From Paguma larvata (lineage: Eukaryota > Chordata > Mammalia > Carnivora > Viverridae), in assembly GCA_030068075.1 (NCBI GenBank), contig CM057833.1, positions 48,503,587 to 48,567,586 on the forward strand: a DNA stretch of 64,000 nt, written 5' to 3'. The notes beneath the pieces are model-generated. The model made no database searches and was not told where the DNA came from. It saw nothing but the letters and a program-made list of their open reading frames with translations. The translations under genes and the position numbers were made by a program. This document shows, in pieces, positions 62,779 through 64,000 of this stretch (position 1 is the stretch's first letter; the number at the start of each line of letters is the position of its first letter).

Positions 62779-63316
62779 TCAGCTACTCTGGGATCCGGCT
62801 GCACACTACGGGGTGTTTATCCAAAACGCACAAAAACCCTAAATCAAAGGGACACATGCACCCCGATGTTGACAGCAGCATTGTTTACAAGAGCCAAAAT
62901 ATGGGAGCAGTCCAAGTGTCCATTGCTGGATGAATAGATGAAGAATGTGTACACACAAACACTGAAATACTATTCAGCCATAAAAAATGAAATCTTGCCA
63001 TTTACAATGACATGGATGGAGCTAGAAACTATAATGCTAAGTGAAATAATTGAGAGAAAGATAAGTACTATATGATTTCACTCATGGGTGGAATTTAAGA
63101 AACAAGCAAAAGGGGATAAAAAAAAAAAAAAAGAGAGAGACCAACTCAGAAACAGACTCTGAACTACAGAGAGTAAACCGATAGTTACCAGAGGGGAGGC
63201 AGGTGGGAACGGTAGAAAGAGGTGGTGGGGATTAAGGAGTGCACGTGTCATGATGAGTACCAGGTGATTAATATAAAAACTTAAATAGATAAATAAAAGG
63301 AGTGAATATATAAAAA
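62779..63316 (+). mobile_element. 5'-truncated L1, 3' end of ORF2 and 3' UTR, sense
   Basis: Matches the end of L1 ORF2 and its 3' UTR: GGGTGTTTATCCAAAACG, GGGACACATGCACCCC, then a 'spread over...GAATGAAATCTTGCCATTT'-type stretch and CACTCATGGGTGGAATTTAAG, ending in an A-rich tail near 63310. Flanked by AAAAGGAGGTGTGA (62765-62778) and AAAAGGAGATGTGA (63317-63330), a 14-bp duplication with one difference. It is a dead-on-arrival copy in the same orientation as NFIA, about 470 bp before the last exon. Confidence 0.9.
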
Positions 63317-63394
63317 AAAAGGAGATGTGAAAATCATCAAAGTAGACATTCATCAGCCCATGAAACCTCTCCCCTCACCCGTCGTCCATTCACC

Positions 63395-63480
63395 CACCAC
63401 TTCCTTGTTGAGAACCTTCTACTCCAGGCACTACGCTGGGCGCTGAGGACTCAGTGACAAGGTGATCGAGCTCCGTGCCC
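63395..63480 (+). repeat. Ancient interspersed repeat fragment, same family
   Basis: CTTGTTGAGAACCTTCTACT, CCAGGCACTACGCTGGGCGC, TGAGGACTCAGTGACAAGGT and CGAGCTCCGTGCCCTCCTGT match the family start. It lies 300 bp before the last NFIA exon. Confidence 0.6.
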
Positions 63481-63733
63481 TCCTGTAGACTGCCATTATA
63501 CGTATATATATATGTGTCAAATGGACAGAAATATTTTAAGATACGTGCAGAATGTTGGCAAACCCTAATGAAGACATTGAGTTTTAACTTCAGAGGAATA
63601 AGATCAGCTTCAATGGCTCAGTATTTACTCCTGTTTGTCATTTCTCTACCTCCCCCGAAAAATCCGCTCCCCTCCATCCTCCCTTCATTCCTGATAGAGA
63701 TCCCAGTTTCACGGTGGGAAGGGCAACTTCTAA

Positions 63734-64000
<267 letters not shown>

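Overview
This is a stretch of a mammalian genome, and the lineage is readable from its repeats. Ten copies of a tRNA-Lys-derived SINE have the head/body form typical of cats: a GGGGCGCCTGGGTGGCTCAGTCGG head, a GTGCTGACAGCTCAGAGCCTGGAGCC-type body, a CT-rich stretch and an AATAAATAAAC tail. That points to Carnivora, most likely Felidae; the species cannot be fixed from sequence alone.

The only protein-coding gene I can support is the 3' end of NFIA (nuclear factor I/A), on the + strand. Four exons are recognisable by translation, splice sites and matching phases: 12154-12332, 14651-14816, 33483-33574 and 63789-63806 (stop TAA), followed by the start of the 3' UTR to the window end. By analogy with the usual 11-exon transcript they are exons 8-11. 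They encode the last 151 residues: the proline-rich transactivation tail, ending SWYLG. The DNA-binding domain lies upstream of the window. Exon lengths (166 and 92 nt for exons 9 and 10) mean that skipping either one changes the C-terminal frame, while skipping both keeps it.

Layout: 1-12153 is intron 7 (partial), with ancient repeats, one MER5A-like DNA transposon and two adjacent felid SINEs. 12333-14650 is intron 8 (2.3 kb, no clear transposon). 14817-33482 is intron 9 (18.7 kb), whose second half holds old L1 fragments, MIRs, an L2 and four SINEs. 33575-63788 is intron 10 (30.2 kb). Its first 8 kb carries four SINEs and two old L1 pieces. The next 21 kb has no lineage-specific insertion that I could find, but has several CpG-rich patches, a TAAT-rich block, a 60-bp alternating purine-pyrimidine tract and a perfect 25-bp RFX/X-box-like palindrome. 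A 5'-truncated L1 sits about 0.5 kb before the last exon.

No second gene, functional RNA gene, CRISPR array or prokaryotic system is visible. Most open frames in the window are chance frames in introns or frames through SINEs. The candidates most worth a second look are the frame-shifting 3' exons, the X-box-like palindrome, the insertion-poor half of intron 10, and the CpG-rich patches inside it.
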